Below, piece after piece: positions 8,681-16,990 of a DNA stretch of 64,000 bases; positions within the stretch are counted from its first letter, which is position 1; every line of letters begins with the position of its first letter. The DNA comes from Nocardia wallacei (GTDB lineage Bacteria; Actinomycetota; Actinomycetes; Mycobacteriales; Mycobacteriaceae): the NCBI RefSeq assembly GCF_029868745.1, contig NZ_JARWOP010000120.1, positions 37,724 to 101,723 on the forward strand, in the 5' to 3' direction. The position numbers and the translations under genes were made by a program. A model generated the notes under the pieces. The model was not told the DNA's origin. It worked only from the letters and a program-made list of their open reading frames with translations, and searched no databases.

Positions 8681-9109
8681 TCAGCTCGCTCCGGCTGTCC
8701 AGGGATCGATGACTGAAACACGTGCCGCGCGAAACGGCGCTGTGTCTCGTGTCGCCACGGTCATACCCGCCGCGGTGGCGGTCGCAGCGATCTGGCCGTC
8801 GGCGGTACCGATCGCCGATCCAGCCGTTCGAGCTGCTGCCATTAGTTCGACATAGGCCCCGGCAGCGGCGAGGTCGAACGCGAGCACGCGGCCGGCGAAC
8901 AACGGCAGCACGCGGGCCTCGAGCCGGTCGTGCAGCAGGTCCCGCCGCTTGCCCGCTGGCAGAGTTGCGACGCCGAACCGCAGTTCTGCGATGGTGATCG
9001 CGGACAGGTACAGCGTGCGTAGCGGCTGGCGGTCGATCCAGGCCACCACGCCCGGATCCGGCGCTTTGCGCATGGTCTCGGAAATGACGTTCGTGTCGAG
9101 AACGATCAC
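8681..9109 (-). CDS. PIN-domain toxin, FitB/VapC type
   Basis: A 142-residue PIN-domain ribonuclease. The acidic metal-binding residues are D5 (MIVLDTNVISE), the E in ITIAELRFGV, and D in GTADGQIAATA and ATRDTAPF. These toxins cleave specific RNAs. The GTG start at 9109 overlaps the antitoxin stop as GTGA, the usual arrangement in which antitoxin is made first. The best fit is the FitB subgroup. Length and all four acidic positions are intact, so it is probably active. Confidence 0.9.
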   Translation of the reverse strand: MIVLDTNVISETMRKAPDPGVVAWIDRQPLRTLYLSAITIAELRFGVATLPAGKRRDLLHDRLEARVLPLFAGRVLAFDLAAAGAYVELMAAARTAGSAIGTADGQIAATATAAGMTVATRDTAPFRAARVSVIDPWTAGAS

Positions 9110-9360
9110 GAGTCGAACTCCACCGGTTGTGCCGGAATGCGATCCCGCGCGGTGAGTGCCGCGTGCTCGGCGTCGGTTAGCTCAACCTCGCGGCCGATAT
9201 CGGCCAGCAGCGACCCCAACCTCACGTCCGGGGCCGGCATGACGGCCTCGGTGAGGATCGCCCGGACTTCGGCCTCGGTACTCCGGCCGTGCTCGGCGGC
9301 ACGGCGGCGCAGTGCTTCGCGAACGTCGTCGGGTAGGTCTCGCACCGTCAATCTGGCCAT
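9106..9360 (-). CDS. FitA/VapB-type ribbon-helix-helix antitoxin
   Basis: An 84-residue protein. MARLTVRDLPDDVREALRRR is the N-terminal DNA-binding beta strand and helix typical of FitA, and the C-terminus (VRLGSLLADIGREVELTDAE) would wrap the toxin. ATG 9360 follows AGGTGA by 6 bases and is preferred to the TTG at 9366. It is expected to neutralise the PIN toxin and to repress the pair from the palindromes just upstream. Confidence 0.9.
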   Translation of the reverse strand: MARLTVRDLPDDVREALRRRAAEHGRSTEAEVRAILTEAVMPAPDVRLGSLLADIGREVELTDAEHAALTARDRIPAQPVEFDS

Positions 9361-9383
9361 GGTCAATCACCTACTCCTAGGAT

Positions 9384-9420
9384 GTGACGCCAACGGCGTC
9401 ACTGCCATCAATGACGTCAT
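9384..9420 (-). promoter_or_regulatory. Candidate operator of the FitAB-like pair
   Basis: Two palindromes share a TGACG core. GTGACGCC-AAC-GGCGTCAC (9384-9402) has perfect 8-bp arms, and ATGACGTCAT (9411-9420) is a perfect 10-bp palindrome. They lie 24-60 bases before the antitoxin ATG, and a -10-like TATTAT (minus strand, 9434-9429) is just upstream. Paired palindromes are typical of FitA/VapB autoregulation. Binding is inferred. Confidence 0.6.
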
Positions 9421-9430
9421 CGCCTGCAAT

Positions 9431-9779
9431 AATACGACAGGTTCCCGATGGTCAGGTCGATTCCATACCGCCGTTTGAAGCACTCGTCTGCTGCCACCCC
9501 CTGTAGCACTCGACGTAAAGAGCACCGTATTGGTTCCGCTGCATATCTCCTTGGTTCAGCTAGGAATGCCTTACGCCCCGGACCCTGCAGAGACCGTGAC
9601 ACAAGGCATCGAATGCACGAAAACTACTGCGCAAGAAGGGAACTCACGATTTCCGCCGCTTAGGCAACAACACCACCGCCTGTTCGCTCGGGAAACCGGA
9701 CGATGCGCGATCGGCCCCCATAAGCGCTGTTCTGGATCAACTCGGCTGCAAGATTCAGTGTTTCTGCTGGTGAAGTGGA
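9431..9779. other. Gene-free stretch between the toxin-antitoxin pair and tRNA-Met
   Basis: No supported gene in either strand. Base composition is lower in GC than the surroundings. Because it abuts the 3' end of tRNA-Met, a favoured integration target, it may be a remnant of an old insertion, but no integrase fragment or duplicated tRNA end was found. Confidence 0.3.
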
Positions 9780-9782
9780 TGG

Positions 9783-9856
9783 TGGGACGGGTGGGGCTCG
9801 AACCCACGACCAACGGATTATGAGTCCGCGGCTCTAACCGACTGAGCTACCGTCCC
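9783..9856 (-). tRNA. tRNA-Met (CAT)
   Basis: Read on the minus strand the gene starts GGGACGGTAGCTCAGTCGG and ends CCGTCCC plus discriminator A; CCA is encoded at 9782-9780. The acceptor stem is 7/7 paired. The anticodon loop CTCATAA gives CAU, and the T arm contains GGGTTCGAGCCCC. The anticodon-stem sequence looks like elongator Met; a tRNA-Ile2 (lysidine) identity is a less likely alternative. Confidence 0.95.
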
Positions 9857-9962
9857 CCGGGCGCCGCGTGGTTGGCGGGCGTTGCGATGGTACCGGGTTC
9901 GGTGGGGCGGTTCCTAGTCGGATCGCCGGGATAGGGTGGGGGCGACGGATGGGAGGTCGGTT

Positions 9963-10394
9963 GTGGCGGGATTGTTGGTGAAGGTGCTGCGGGGGCATCA
10001 GTGGGTTTATGAGAAGTCCGGTGGGGTGGTGGGGCATCGGCTGTTGTTCGGGAATCCGACGTTGCTGCTGCGGACCGTGGGGCGGAAGACCGGGCAGGCG
10101 CGGACCAGTGCGCTGACCTATGCGCGGGACGGGGAGGATTATGTCGTCACCGCGTCCAACGGTGGGTCGCCGCGGCCGCCGGGGTGGCTGGCGAATGTGA
10201 AGACGCGGCCCGACTGCGAGATCCAGGTCGGGCGGCGACGGATACCCGTCACCGCCCGCCCCACCTACCCGGACGACCCGGACTACGCCCGACGGTGGAA
10301 GCTGGCCGACAAGGTGAACGGCGGCCGATACACCCAGTACCAGACGATGACCGAGCGGCCGATCGCGCTGGTCGTGCTGAGCCCGCGGACCTGA
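9963..10394 (+). CDS. Deazaflavin (F420)-dependent nitroreductase-family protein
   Basis: A 143-residue split-barrel protein of the Ddn/DUF385 family, which binds coenzyme F420 and reduces quinones or nitro compounds. Recognisable segments are LLRTVGRKTGQARTSALTYA, then VTASNGG, PPGWLANVKTRPDCEIQVG and a C-terminal TERPIALVVL. GTG 9963 has GGGAGG 7-8 bases upstream; an earlier GTG at 9936 is less likely. The electron acceptor is unknown. Confidence 0.85.
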   Translation: MAGLLVKVLRGHQWVYEKSGGVVGHRLLFGNPTLLLRTVGRKTGQARTSALTYARDGEDYVVTASNGGSPRPPGWLANVKTRPDCEIQVGRRRIPVTARPTYPDDPDYARRWKLADKVNGGRYTQYQTMTERPIALVVLSPRT

Positions 10395-10399
10395 CGCGC

Positions 10400-11395
10400 T
10401 CACACGGTGAGAATCGTGCGCCCCACCGCCTGCCGGGCCTCGATGGTGGCGTGCGCCTCGGCGGCTCGTTCCAGCGGGAAGGTCTGGCCCACAACGACTT
10501 CCAGGCTCCCCTCGGCGGCCAGGACCAACGCACGGGCACCCAGTGCGTGGAAATCGGTGCCCGCGGCGGTGATGTCCATCAGCGTCGACACGGTGATGCC
10601 CTGTGCGGCAGCGTGTTCGGTGTCGAGTTCGGCGAATCCGCCTGCGGCATTGCCGTATCCGAAGAAGCGCCCGCCCGCCGCGACAACGCCGAGGGCGTCG
10701 CGGCCGATGGGTCCGCCCGCACCGTCGAGCACCACGGCCACGCCCGCACCGCCGGTCCGCTCCAGCACGCTGTCGGCCCAGCCGGGTTCCTCGTAGTCGA
10801 TCACCTCGGTCGCGCCGAGTCGCCGCGCCAGGTCGAGCTTGCGCTGTCCGTGCGCCGCGGCGATCACCCGCGCTCCGGCGGCCCGCGCCAATTGCGTGAG
10901 CAGTATGCCGAGACCGCCACCGGCCGCCGTGATCAACACGGTTTCCCCGGCTTGTATCGCCGCCTGCTCGGCCACCGCCAGCGCGGTCGTGCCGTCGTGG
11001 ACCAGGGCCGCGGCGGGCACGAAGTCCAGGCCGCCGGGCAGTTCGGCGAGGGTCTCCGCCTTGGCGAGCGCCTGCTCGGCGTAGCCGCCGATGGGCAGCC
11101 CGCCGCCGATCCCGCTGGCGGCCGTCGCGCTCGCTACCCGTTTGCCGAGCCACGCCGGATCGACGCCCTCCCCCACCGCCGACACCACGCCCGCGACCGC
11201 GCCGCCCGGCACGTACGGCGGCCGCAGGGGGAAGAAGTCGGTGCCCCAGCCGCCGCGCAGCCGCGCGTCGAGGAACATCACATCCGCCGCCGCGACGTCG
11301 ATCACCACCTCGCCCGTTCCGGCCACCGGAGCCGGCGCCGTACCCGGCACCAGGACATCCGGTCCCCCGAAAGTCTTCGCCTCGACCACTCGCAT
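10400..11395 (-). CDS. Zinc-independent quinone oxidoreductase (MDR family)
   Basis: A 331-residue NADPH:quinone reductase-like protein. The N-terminal GroES fold contains PPYVPGGAVAGVV, and the Rossmann part has AAGGGLGILLTQLARAAGA. There is no GHE-type zinc ligand or structural Cys cluster, which distinguishes it from alcohol dehydrogenases. ATG 11395 is chosen; MPNRRD at 11422 is a possible alternative. It converges with the F420-type gene, 5 bases apart. Confidence 0.85.
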   Translation of the reverse strand: MRVVEAKTFGGPDVLVPGTAPAPVAGTGEVVIDVAAADVMFLDARLRGGWGTDFFPLRPPYVPGGAVAGVVSAVGEGVDPAWLGKRVASATAASGIGGGLPIGGYAEQALAKAETLAELPGGLDFVPAAALVHDGTTALAVAEQAAIQAGETVLITAAGGGLGILLTQLARAAGARVIAAAHGQRKLDLARRLGATEVIDYEEPGWADSVLERTGGAGVAVVLDGAGGPIGRDALGVVAAGGRFFGYGNAAGGFAELDTEHAAAQGITVSTLMDITAAGTDFHALGARALVLAAEGSLEVVVGQTFPLERAAEAHATIEARQAVGRTILTV

Positions 11396-11537
11396 CCTCG
11401 CCACGTCCCTTCGATTCGGCATTGCGGAACCCAGCCTGTTACCTGAAGCGTGGTTCAGGTCAAGGGGCGGGATGCCAGAATTTCGCCACGCGGCCCGCTC
11501 GGTTGGTGATCGCACAGGAACTCCGTTACTCTGGTCT

Positions 11538-11635
11538 GCGAGGGGAGTACTTCCCAAGTGCCATGCCGGTCAGTACGGATTCCGCCGTCGGAATCCCCGG
11601 GTGGCCACCCGAGTGAGGGTGAAGGAGACCTCGGG
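11538..11635 (+). promoter_or_regulatory. yybP-ykoY (manganese) riboswitch
   Basis: The leader of terC carries the conserved elements of this class in order: GCGAGGGGAGTA (11538-11549), a GGTCAGTACGG segment near 11569, a GC-rich paired region GGGTGGCCACCCG near 11600, and GGTGAAGGAGACC (11618-11630). It ends about 25 bases before the terC ATG. The class binds Mn2+ and controls TerC/Alx and MntP-type genes. Paired-region boundaries are approximate because no folding was run. Confidence 0.8.
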
Positions 11636-11660
11636 TGAGTTGCCATGCCCGAGGAGACTT

Positions 11661-12683
11661 ATGAACCCCACCGATACCGTTCTCGCAGCCAGTGCGCTGC
11701 ACACCATCGGCACGCCGTGGCTGTGGGCCGCGACCATCGCCGGTGTGCTGGCGCTGCTGGCGCTCGATTTCGTCGTCACCCGGAAACCACACGAGGTGTC
11801 GATGCGCGAGGCGGTCGGCTGGTCGGTCTTCTACATCGCGCTGCCGGTGATCTTCGGGCTCGTCCTCTGGATGGCCTACGACGGCACCGTCTCCACCGAA
11901 TTCTTCACCGGCTATCTGCTGGAGAAATCGCTGTCGGTCGACAACCTGTTCATCTTCATGCTGTTGCTGGCGGCCTTCGCGGTGCCGGCGGCGCTGGCGC
12001 AGCGGGTGCTGTTGTTCGGCATCGTCGGGGCGTTGGTGTTGCGCGGCATCTTCATCGCGCTGGGCGCCGCCGCGCTCGCGTCGCTGGACTGGGCGTTCCT
12101 GCTGTTCGGCGCCATCCTGCTGGTGACGGCGGCGAAGCTGCTGATGGACGCGGCGAGCGGGCACGAACAGGAGGTCGACATCTCGCGCATGCGGTCGGTG
12201 CGGCTGATGCGCAAACTGATGCCGGTCACCGACGACTACCGCGGCACCCGGATGACCGTGCGCGAGGCGGGCAAGCGGGCCCTGACCCCGCTGGCCTTGG
12301 TCGTGACAGCCGTGATGGCCACCGATGTGGTGTTCGCGGTCGATTCGGTGCCCGCGGTGTACGGCGTCACCGGCGATCCCTACCTGGTGTTCGCGACCAA
12401 CGCGTTCGCGCTGCTCGGCCTGCGCGCGCTGTACTTCGTGCTGCAGGCGGCGCTGTCGCGGCTGGTCCATCTCGCCTACGGCCTGGCCGTCATTCTGGCG
12501 TTCATCGGGGTGAAGCTGGTGCTGCACTGGGCGCACGGCATCTGGGACTGGCTACCCGAGATCCCGACGGTGGCGTCGCTGGGCGTGATCGTGGTGGTGC
12601 TCGCGGTGGTGACGCTGACCAGCCTGCGGGCGACGCGCGGGCCGCGCGAAAAGGATTCGACCACCACGGCGGCGTCGTCGTAA
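11661..12683 (+). CDS. TerC-family membrane protein, probable Mn2+ exporter
   Basis: A 340-residue protein with about nine membrane helices. Family signatures are LEKSLSVDNLFIFMLLLAAF in the N half and ALVVTAVMATDVVFAVDSVP in the C half; the paired acidic Asp residues (SVDN, ATDVVFAVDSVPA) are thought to coordinate metal. ATG 11661 follows GAGGAGA. TerC/Alx proteins export Mn2+ and help metallate secreted proteins. The manganese riboswitch directly upstream supports that role over tellurite resistance. Confidence 0.93.
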   Translation: MNPTDTVLAASALHTIGTPWLWAATIAGVLALLALDFVVTRKPHEVSMREAVGWSVFYIALPVIFGLVLWMAYDGTVSTEFFTGYLLEKSLSVDNLFIFMLLLAAFAVPAALAQRVLLFGIVGALVLRGIFIALGAAALASLDWAFLLFGAILLVTAAKLLMDAASGHEQEVDISRMRSVRLMRKLMPVTDDYRGTRMTVREAGKRALTPLALVVTAVMATDVVFAVDSVPAVYGVTGDPYLVFATNAFALLGLRALYFVLQAALSRLVHLAYGLAVILAFIGVKLVLHWAHGIWDWLPEIPTVASLGVIVVVLAVVTLTSLRATRGPREKDSTTTAASS

Positions 12684-12725
12684 GGCCGACTTGCCTGCTC
12701 GAATCGGCTCGCCATACTGGAACTC

Positions 12726-13226
12726 GTGCTGCTACAACGGTTTCGTCGCGTCGATCTGAACCGCATGCACCGGGCGGTCGGCGAATTGCGGTTGCCGGAG
12801 GCGGTGTTCAAGACCTGCCCCTGGCAGCCGCGCGAACTCGTGGAGACCGGCCTGCGGCAGTGGCTGCGCTGCTGCGGCGCGGCCATGCGTGACGATCAGG
12901 TGATCGGAATGCCGTCGCATGCCGTCGACGAGGCGTGGCACGGGCTGATCCTGTGCACCGCCCGGTACGCCCGGTTCTGCGAGGCCGCGTACGGCCGCTT
13001 CCTGCACCACTTTCCCGAGGGCGACGGCTTCGGCGGCGGTTCCGGCGATTCCATGGAGACCCACCTCGGCCGGACCGTCGTCGCGTGGTCCATGGTGGCC
13101 GAGCCCGGCGAGCGGTGCGTGCTGTGGGATCTCGACAGTGCGGTGGGCGTCGAACATCCGTGGGGCGTCGCGCGCGAACGTGTCGAGGGCATCGAATCGG
13201 CGCTGCGGGCCGGGGAATCTCCCTAA
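12726..13226 (+). CDS. GRDP-like (glycine-rich domain protein-like) conserved protein
   Basis: A 166-residue protein with a conserved VDEAWHGLILCTARYARFCE segment and a following HHFPEG, typical of the GRDP-like family of unknown function, which often lies near Gly/Cys-rich membrane proteins. Several Trp, Cys and His residues suggest a metal site. The GTG start is supported only by frame. The gene converges with and overlaps by 4 bases the Gly/Ser/Cys-repeat gene, so the pair may work together. Confidence 0.65.
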   Translation: MLLQRFRRVDLNRMHRAVGELRLPEAVFKTCPWQPRELVETGLRQWLRCCGAAMRDDQVIGMPSHAVDEAWHGLILCTARYARFCEAAYGRFLHHFPEGDGFGGGSGDSMETHLGRTVVAWSMVAEPGERCVLWDLDSAVGVEHPWGVARERVEGIESALRAGESP

Positions 13227-13579
13227 CCGCTGCTGCCCCCGCCACCACAGCTGCTGCCTCCACCACCACAACTGCTCCCGCTACCGCCGCCGCAACTGCT
13301 GCCGCCGCCACAACTGCTGCCGCTACCCCCGCCGCAACCGCTGTTTCCCCCACCACCGCAACTCGGCCCGCTGTGGCCTCCGCCGGAGAAATCAAGGCCC
13401 GAGTAATAGACGCCGTTGTACCCCGAGTCACCGGAACCTCCGCCGCCGTATCCCGGTCGCCCGTGCCGCCATTGGTTTTGCCGCCGAGACTTGTTGCCCG
13501 CCAAGACAACCAGCGTGATTATCGCCGCGAAGAATCCGATCGCGATCACGAGGACACCGATCAGCAACAGAATTACCAT
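13223..13579 (-). CDS. Small membrane protein with Gly/Ser/Cys repeats
   Basis: 118 residues: one membrane helix (about 3-28), a basic patch (NKSRRQNQWRHGR), then about 75 residues almost entirely Gly, Ser and Cys with repeated SSCGGG and CGGGSG units, six or so Cys in regular spacing. The composition resembles the C-terminal tails of TIGR04222-type membrane proteins. It could bind metal, be cross-linked or be post-translationally modified. Function is unknown. It overlaps the GRDP-like gene on the other strand at their 3' ends. Confidence 0.6.
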   Translation of the reverse strand: MVILLLIGVLVIAIGFFAAIITLVVLAGNKSRRQNQWRHGRPGYGGGGSGDSGYNGVYYSGLDFSGGGHSGPSCGGGGNSGCGGGSGSSCGGGSSCGGGSGSSCGGGGSSCGGGGSSG

Positions 13580-13639
13580 GCCCCGGACGGTAACCGGTCG
13601 GCATGAAGATCGGCTGAAGAACTCCTTGCATACTCGGCG

Positions 13640-13777
13640 TCAGCCGGTCCCGCCGTCACCGGAGTCGCCGTTGTTCCAGCGGTGACGGCCGCGGCGCGGA
13701 CCGGCGACGGTGTGCTTGACGACGATGAGCACGAGCCAGAGCAGGTAGAGCACGGCCGCGACGAGCATGACGTTCAT
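13640..13777 (-). CDS. 45-residue membrane peptide
   Basis: An ATG-to-TGA frame encoding MNVMLVAAVLYLLWLVLIVV (one membrane helix), then KHTVAGPRRGRHRW and a Gly/Asp-rich tail. The helix followed by a positive patch gives a sensible Nout-Cin membrane topology. It lies in line with the Gly/Cys-rich gene and another small membrane protein. It is short, so coding status is moderate. Confidence 0.45.
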   Translation of the reverse strand: MNVMLVAAVLYLLWLVLIVVKHTVAGPRRGRHRWNNGDSGDGGTG

Positions 13778-13827
13778 GGACGCAGGCTATGAATCCGCGC
13801 CAATGATCGGCCAAAGATCTGGTTGCC

Positions 13828-14019
13828 CTAGCTGGTACCGCAGGTCTGCGGGCGCAGCACTCCGGGTGCGTCGTCACAGTCGTAGCCCGGGTCGTCGTCT
13901 TCCCCGGAACCGGTGTGTCCCCGATCGTTCGGATCCTGGGCATCGGCCACAGCCTGGATGATGAGTGCGATACACCCGCAGACCAGAACGACGGCAGCGA
14001 CGAGGGTCACGGTCTCCAT
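13828..14019 (-). CDS. 63-residue single-helix membrane protein
   Basis: METVTLVAAVVLVCGCIALI forms an N-terminal hydrophobic helix with two Cys, followed by an acidic Asp/Gly-rich tail with two further Cys (about YDCDDAPG and QTCGTS). It resembles the 45-residue peptide in layout (short Met-rich start, one helix, hydrophilic tail), suggesting a family of small membrane proteins here. Function is unknown. Confidence 0.5.
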   Translation of the reverse strand: METVTLVAAVVLVCGCIALIIQAVADAQDPNDRGHTGSGEDDDPGYDCDDAPGVLRPQTCGTS

Positions 14020-14078
14020 AGCCGCAACCTAGGAACGTCTCCCTATGACCCGCTTAAGGTTCGGTTGGAGACGGACCG

Positions 14079-15842
14079 CTACGTCAGCTTCACCCGAGCG
14101 GCGACGAAGCGGGCCAGCGCCGGCGCCAAGCGGTGGAAGTGGTACTGGAGGTGGGCCTCCGGGGTCACCGGCACCACCGCGCGCCCGCGCTCGACGGCGC
14201 GGACGATCTGCGCCGCCACCTTCTCGGGTCCGTAGCTCCGCATCCGGTAGAGGTTGTCGTACTTGGCCTGCTTGCGAGCCTCCTCCTCGGCGGAGACGCC
14301 CGAGAACTTGGTGGTGGCAACGATATTCGTATGGACGATGCCGGGACAGATGGTGTGGACGGCGATGCCCTTGCCCGCCAGCTCGGCGCGCAGGCAGTCG
14401 GAGAACATGAACACCGCCGACTTGCTGGTGGAGTACGCGCTGAACCCGCGCTGCGGCGTATAGGCGGCCATGCTGGACAGATTCACGATGTGCCCGCCGA
14501 GTCCGCGCTCGGCCATGGCGGCGCCGAAGGTGCGGCAACCGTTGATCACACCGCCCAGGTTCACCCGTAGCACCCGGTCGAATTCGCTTGCGCTGGTGGC
14601 GAAGAAGTCACCGGCCTGCCCGATGCCCGCGTTGTTGACCAGGATGTCGGGCACCCCGTGCGCGGCCAGCACGGCGGCGGCGTGCTCGGCCACGGCGGCC
14701 TCGTCGGAGACGTCCAGCGCGTAGGGATGCGCGAGACCGCCTGCGGCCGTGACGAGTTCGGCTGTTTCCTTGGCCGCGTTCGCGTCGATGTCCGACAGCA
14801 CGATCTCGGCCCCGCGGCGCGCGAACTCCAGCGCCGTCTCCCGGCCGATCCCGCTGCCGCCACCGGTGATCACGACGAGCTGATCCTCGAACGGCCTACG
14901 CTCCCTGCCCACTTCGGCCCGCCGCAGCGCCCGCGAGGCCGTACCGCCGCCGACCGAGTCCACGAGTTCGGTCGTGGCCGTGGCCAGCAGTTCCGGGTGC
15001 GAGAAGGGCAACCAGTGGCCGCTGCCCACCTCGCGACGCCACAGCCGCGGCGCCCACTGCTGCGTATCGGCGTATCCGGCCGGTCGCACCGCCACGTCAC
15101 GGCGGGCGATGACCAGTTGCACCGGAACCTCGGTGCGGCGTTCACGCGGACTCAGCAGGCGCTGCACGATATTGGCGCGGTAGATCCGCATCCCGTCGAA
15201 GAAGTCGGACCGGAACGTCGGGCCCAGTTTCACGTTCCGCGGTTCGGTCTCGTTCATCAACCCGACGAAGCGCTGCCAGACCTTCTCCGCCGACAGCGGC
15301 CGCAGCACCACCCGCGGGACGCCCGGCGTCATGAACAGGAAAGTGTACGCCGAGGACAGCACCTGGGTGAACGGGCCCCACACCGCGCCCCGAGACAGCT
15401 TGTCGCGCATCCACTTTCCCAGATGGTCCAGGTTGGGCCCGGATACCGAGGTGAACGAGGCGATCCGGTCGGCGGCCTGCGGTTCGCACACCGCCTCCCA
15501 CATCTCGACCGAACCCCAGTCGTGCGCCAGCACGTGCACGGGCCGGTCCGGACTGACCGCGTCCGCGACGGCGAAGAAGTCGGCGGCGAACCGATCCAGC
15601 CGGTAGTCCTCGGTGCGGCTGGTCCGGGTGGACCGGCCGTGCCCACGGGTGTCGTAGGCGACGACGTGGAATCGCTCGGCCAGCAACGGGATAACCCGGT
15701 CCCACAGGTGGTGGTCGTCGGGCCAGCCGTGCACCAGCACAATGGTTTCGGCATCCGGCTCGCCGTATTCGTAGACGGCCAGGTCGAATTCGCCGCTGCG
15801 GACGGTCCGTTCCACTTCCGGAACGGGAATCTGATCGGTCAC
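14079..15842 (-). CDS. ephD: EphD-type alpha/beta-hydrolase and SDR fusion
   Basis: A 587-residue two-domain enzyme. Residues about 1-300 are an epoxide-hydrolase-like alpha/beta hydrolase with HGWPDDHHLW and the nucleophile Asp in LAHDWGSVEMW. Residues about 315-585 are a short-chain dehydrogenase with TGGGSGIG, NNAG and YSTSK. The same fusion is known as EphD in M. tuberculosis, linked to mycolic-acid or epoxide metabolism. GTG 15842 is chosen for AAGGAGA 5 bases upstream, although a longer frame overlaps the preceding stop as GTGA. It is last in a three-gene operon. Confidence 0.85.
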   Translation of the reverse strand: MTDQIPVPEVERTVRSGEFDLAVYEYGEPDAETIVLVHGWPDDHHLWDRVIPLLAERFHVVAYDTRGHGRSTRTSRTEDYRLDRFAADFFAVADAVSPDRPVHVLAHDWGSVEMWEAVCEPQAADRIASFTSVSGPNLDHLGKWMRDKLSRGAVWGPFTQVLSSAYTFLFMTPGVPRVVLRPLSAEKVWQRFVGLMNETEPRNVKLGPTFRSDFFDGMRIYRANIVQRLLSPRERRTEVPVQLVIARRDVAVRPAGYADTQQWAPRLWRREVGSGHWLPFSHPELLATATTELVDSVGGGTASRALRRAEVGRERRPFEDQLVVITGGGSGIGRETALEFARRGAEIVLSDIDANAAKETAELVTAAGGLAHPYALDVSDEAAVAEHAAAVLAAHGVPDILVNNAGIGQAGDFFATSASEFDRVLRVNLGGVINGCRTFGAAMAERGLGGHIVNLSSMAAYTPQRGFSAYSTSKSAVFMFSDCLRAELAGKGIAVHTICPGIVHTNIVATTKFSGVSAEEEARKQAKYDNLYRMRSYGPEKVAAQIVRAVERGRAVVPVTPEAHLQYHFHRLAPALARFVAARVKLT

Positions 15843-15880
15843 GATGTTCTCCTTCGGCACGTCGCCGGGCGGGTGGGAAT

Positions 15881-16990
15881 TCACAGATCCAGCACCAAAC
15901 GGTCACCGTCACAACGGGATACGCAGATCAGCATGTCGCCGTCGGCGCGCTCGTCCGGGGTGAGCACGGTGTCGCGATGGTCGACCGTGCCGGACAGCAC
16001 GCGCACCTTGCAGGTGCGGCAGAACCCCTGCCGGCACGAGTACGCCGTGTCGGGGCGCGCCGCCAGCACCTGTTCGAGCGCCGTCCGGTCGGCGGAAACC
16101 GTCACGACCTCGCCGGTGCGGGCCAACTCCACCGCGAACGGCTTGCCGTCGACGACGGGCGGCGCCGAGAATCGCTCGGAATGCAGTTCCACGCTGGGCA
16201 TCTCGCGCACGGCGGCGGCGATCACGGTGGTCATCGGCACCGGGCCGCAGCAGTACACCGCGGTGTCGGGCCCCACTCGCGGCAGCAGGTCCGCAGCGGT
16301 GGGCAGGCCGTGCTCGTCGTCGGTGCGCACGCTCACGCGCGCACCGAAACTCTCGATCTCGTCCAGGAACGGAATGGTGTCGCGGCTGCGCCCGGTGTAC
16401 GCCAGCGTCCAGTCGACGCCGAGCCGGTGCGCCATGCGCACCATCGGCAGAATCGGGGTGACACCGATCCCCCCGGCGACGAAATGCACTCGGGTGGCGT
16501 CGGATCCGTAACCGGGCAGGACGAACGGAAAGGCGTTGCGGGGGCCGCGGACGGTCACCCGCGCACCGGTGCGCAGGGCCTCGTGCACCTCCCGCGAACC
16601 GCCGCCGCCGTCCGGGATGCGCCGCACCGCGATCCGGTAGTGACGCCGGTCGGCCGGGTCGCCGCACAGCGAGTACTGCCGCAGCCTGCCGGAGGGCAGT
16701 TCCAGATCGAGGTGCGCGCCGGGCCGCCAGTTCGGCAGCTCCCGGCCGTCGGGTGCGGTGAGCAGCAAGCTGATCACGTCGGTGTCGCGGGCCTCCACCC
16801 GGCGCTGCACCACCGTCAGCTCCAGCCGACGGTCGTCCACGCGACCCGCGGGGCTGCGTCGGTTGATCAATGTGGACCAGCGGAAGCGTGTTTCGGCGAC
16901 GGTGTGGAACACCCGCATCGCCCGATCCGCCCGGCGGCGACCGTACAGATCGGCCGGTGGCTGGACCGGCGCGGGTCGGTGCGTCGTCAC
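15881..16990 (-). CDS. FAD/2Fe-2S oxidoreductase (ferredoxin-reductase type)
   Basis: A 369-residue electron-transfer protein. After an N-terminal extension come an FAD-binding barrel (RQYSLCGDP), a nucleotide-binding domain (VHFVAGGIGVTPILPM, YCCGPVPM) and a C-terminal plant-type 2Fe-2S domain with CRQGFCRTCKV and a final CVSRC. The order matches PDR/VanB-type reductases that pass NAD(P)H electrons to an oxygenase or desaturase. It is coupled by GTGA overlap to the upstream PF10118-type protein, the likely partner. Confidence 0.85.
   Translation of the reverse strand: MTTHRPAPVQPPADLYGRRRADRAMRVFHTVAETRFRWSTLINRRSPAGRVDDRRLELTVVQRRVEARDTDVISLLLTAPDGRELPNWRPGAHLDLELPSGRLRQYSLCGDPADRRHYRIAVRRIPDGGGGSREVHEALRTGARVTVRGPRNAFPFVLPGYGSDATRVHFVAGGIGVTPILPMVRMAHRLGVDWTLAYTGRSRDTIPFLDEIESFGARVSVRTDDEHGLPTAADLLPRVGPDTAVYCCGPVPMTTVIAAAVREMPSVELHSERFSAPPVVDGKPFAVELARTGEVVTVSADRTALEQVLAARPDTAYSCRQGFCRTCKVRVLSGTVDHRDTVLTPDERADGDMLICVSRCDGDRLVLDL

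Noticed and set aside
9530..9823. A plus-strand frame ending GLEPTTNGL
   Set aside because: It is antisense to tRNA-Met; this translation is the classic tRNA shadow.
13223..13370. Tandem repeats on the plus strand as a non-coding element
   Set aside because: They are the Gly/Ser/Cys codons of the minus-strand membrane protein.
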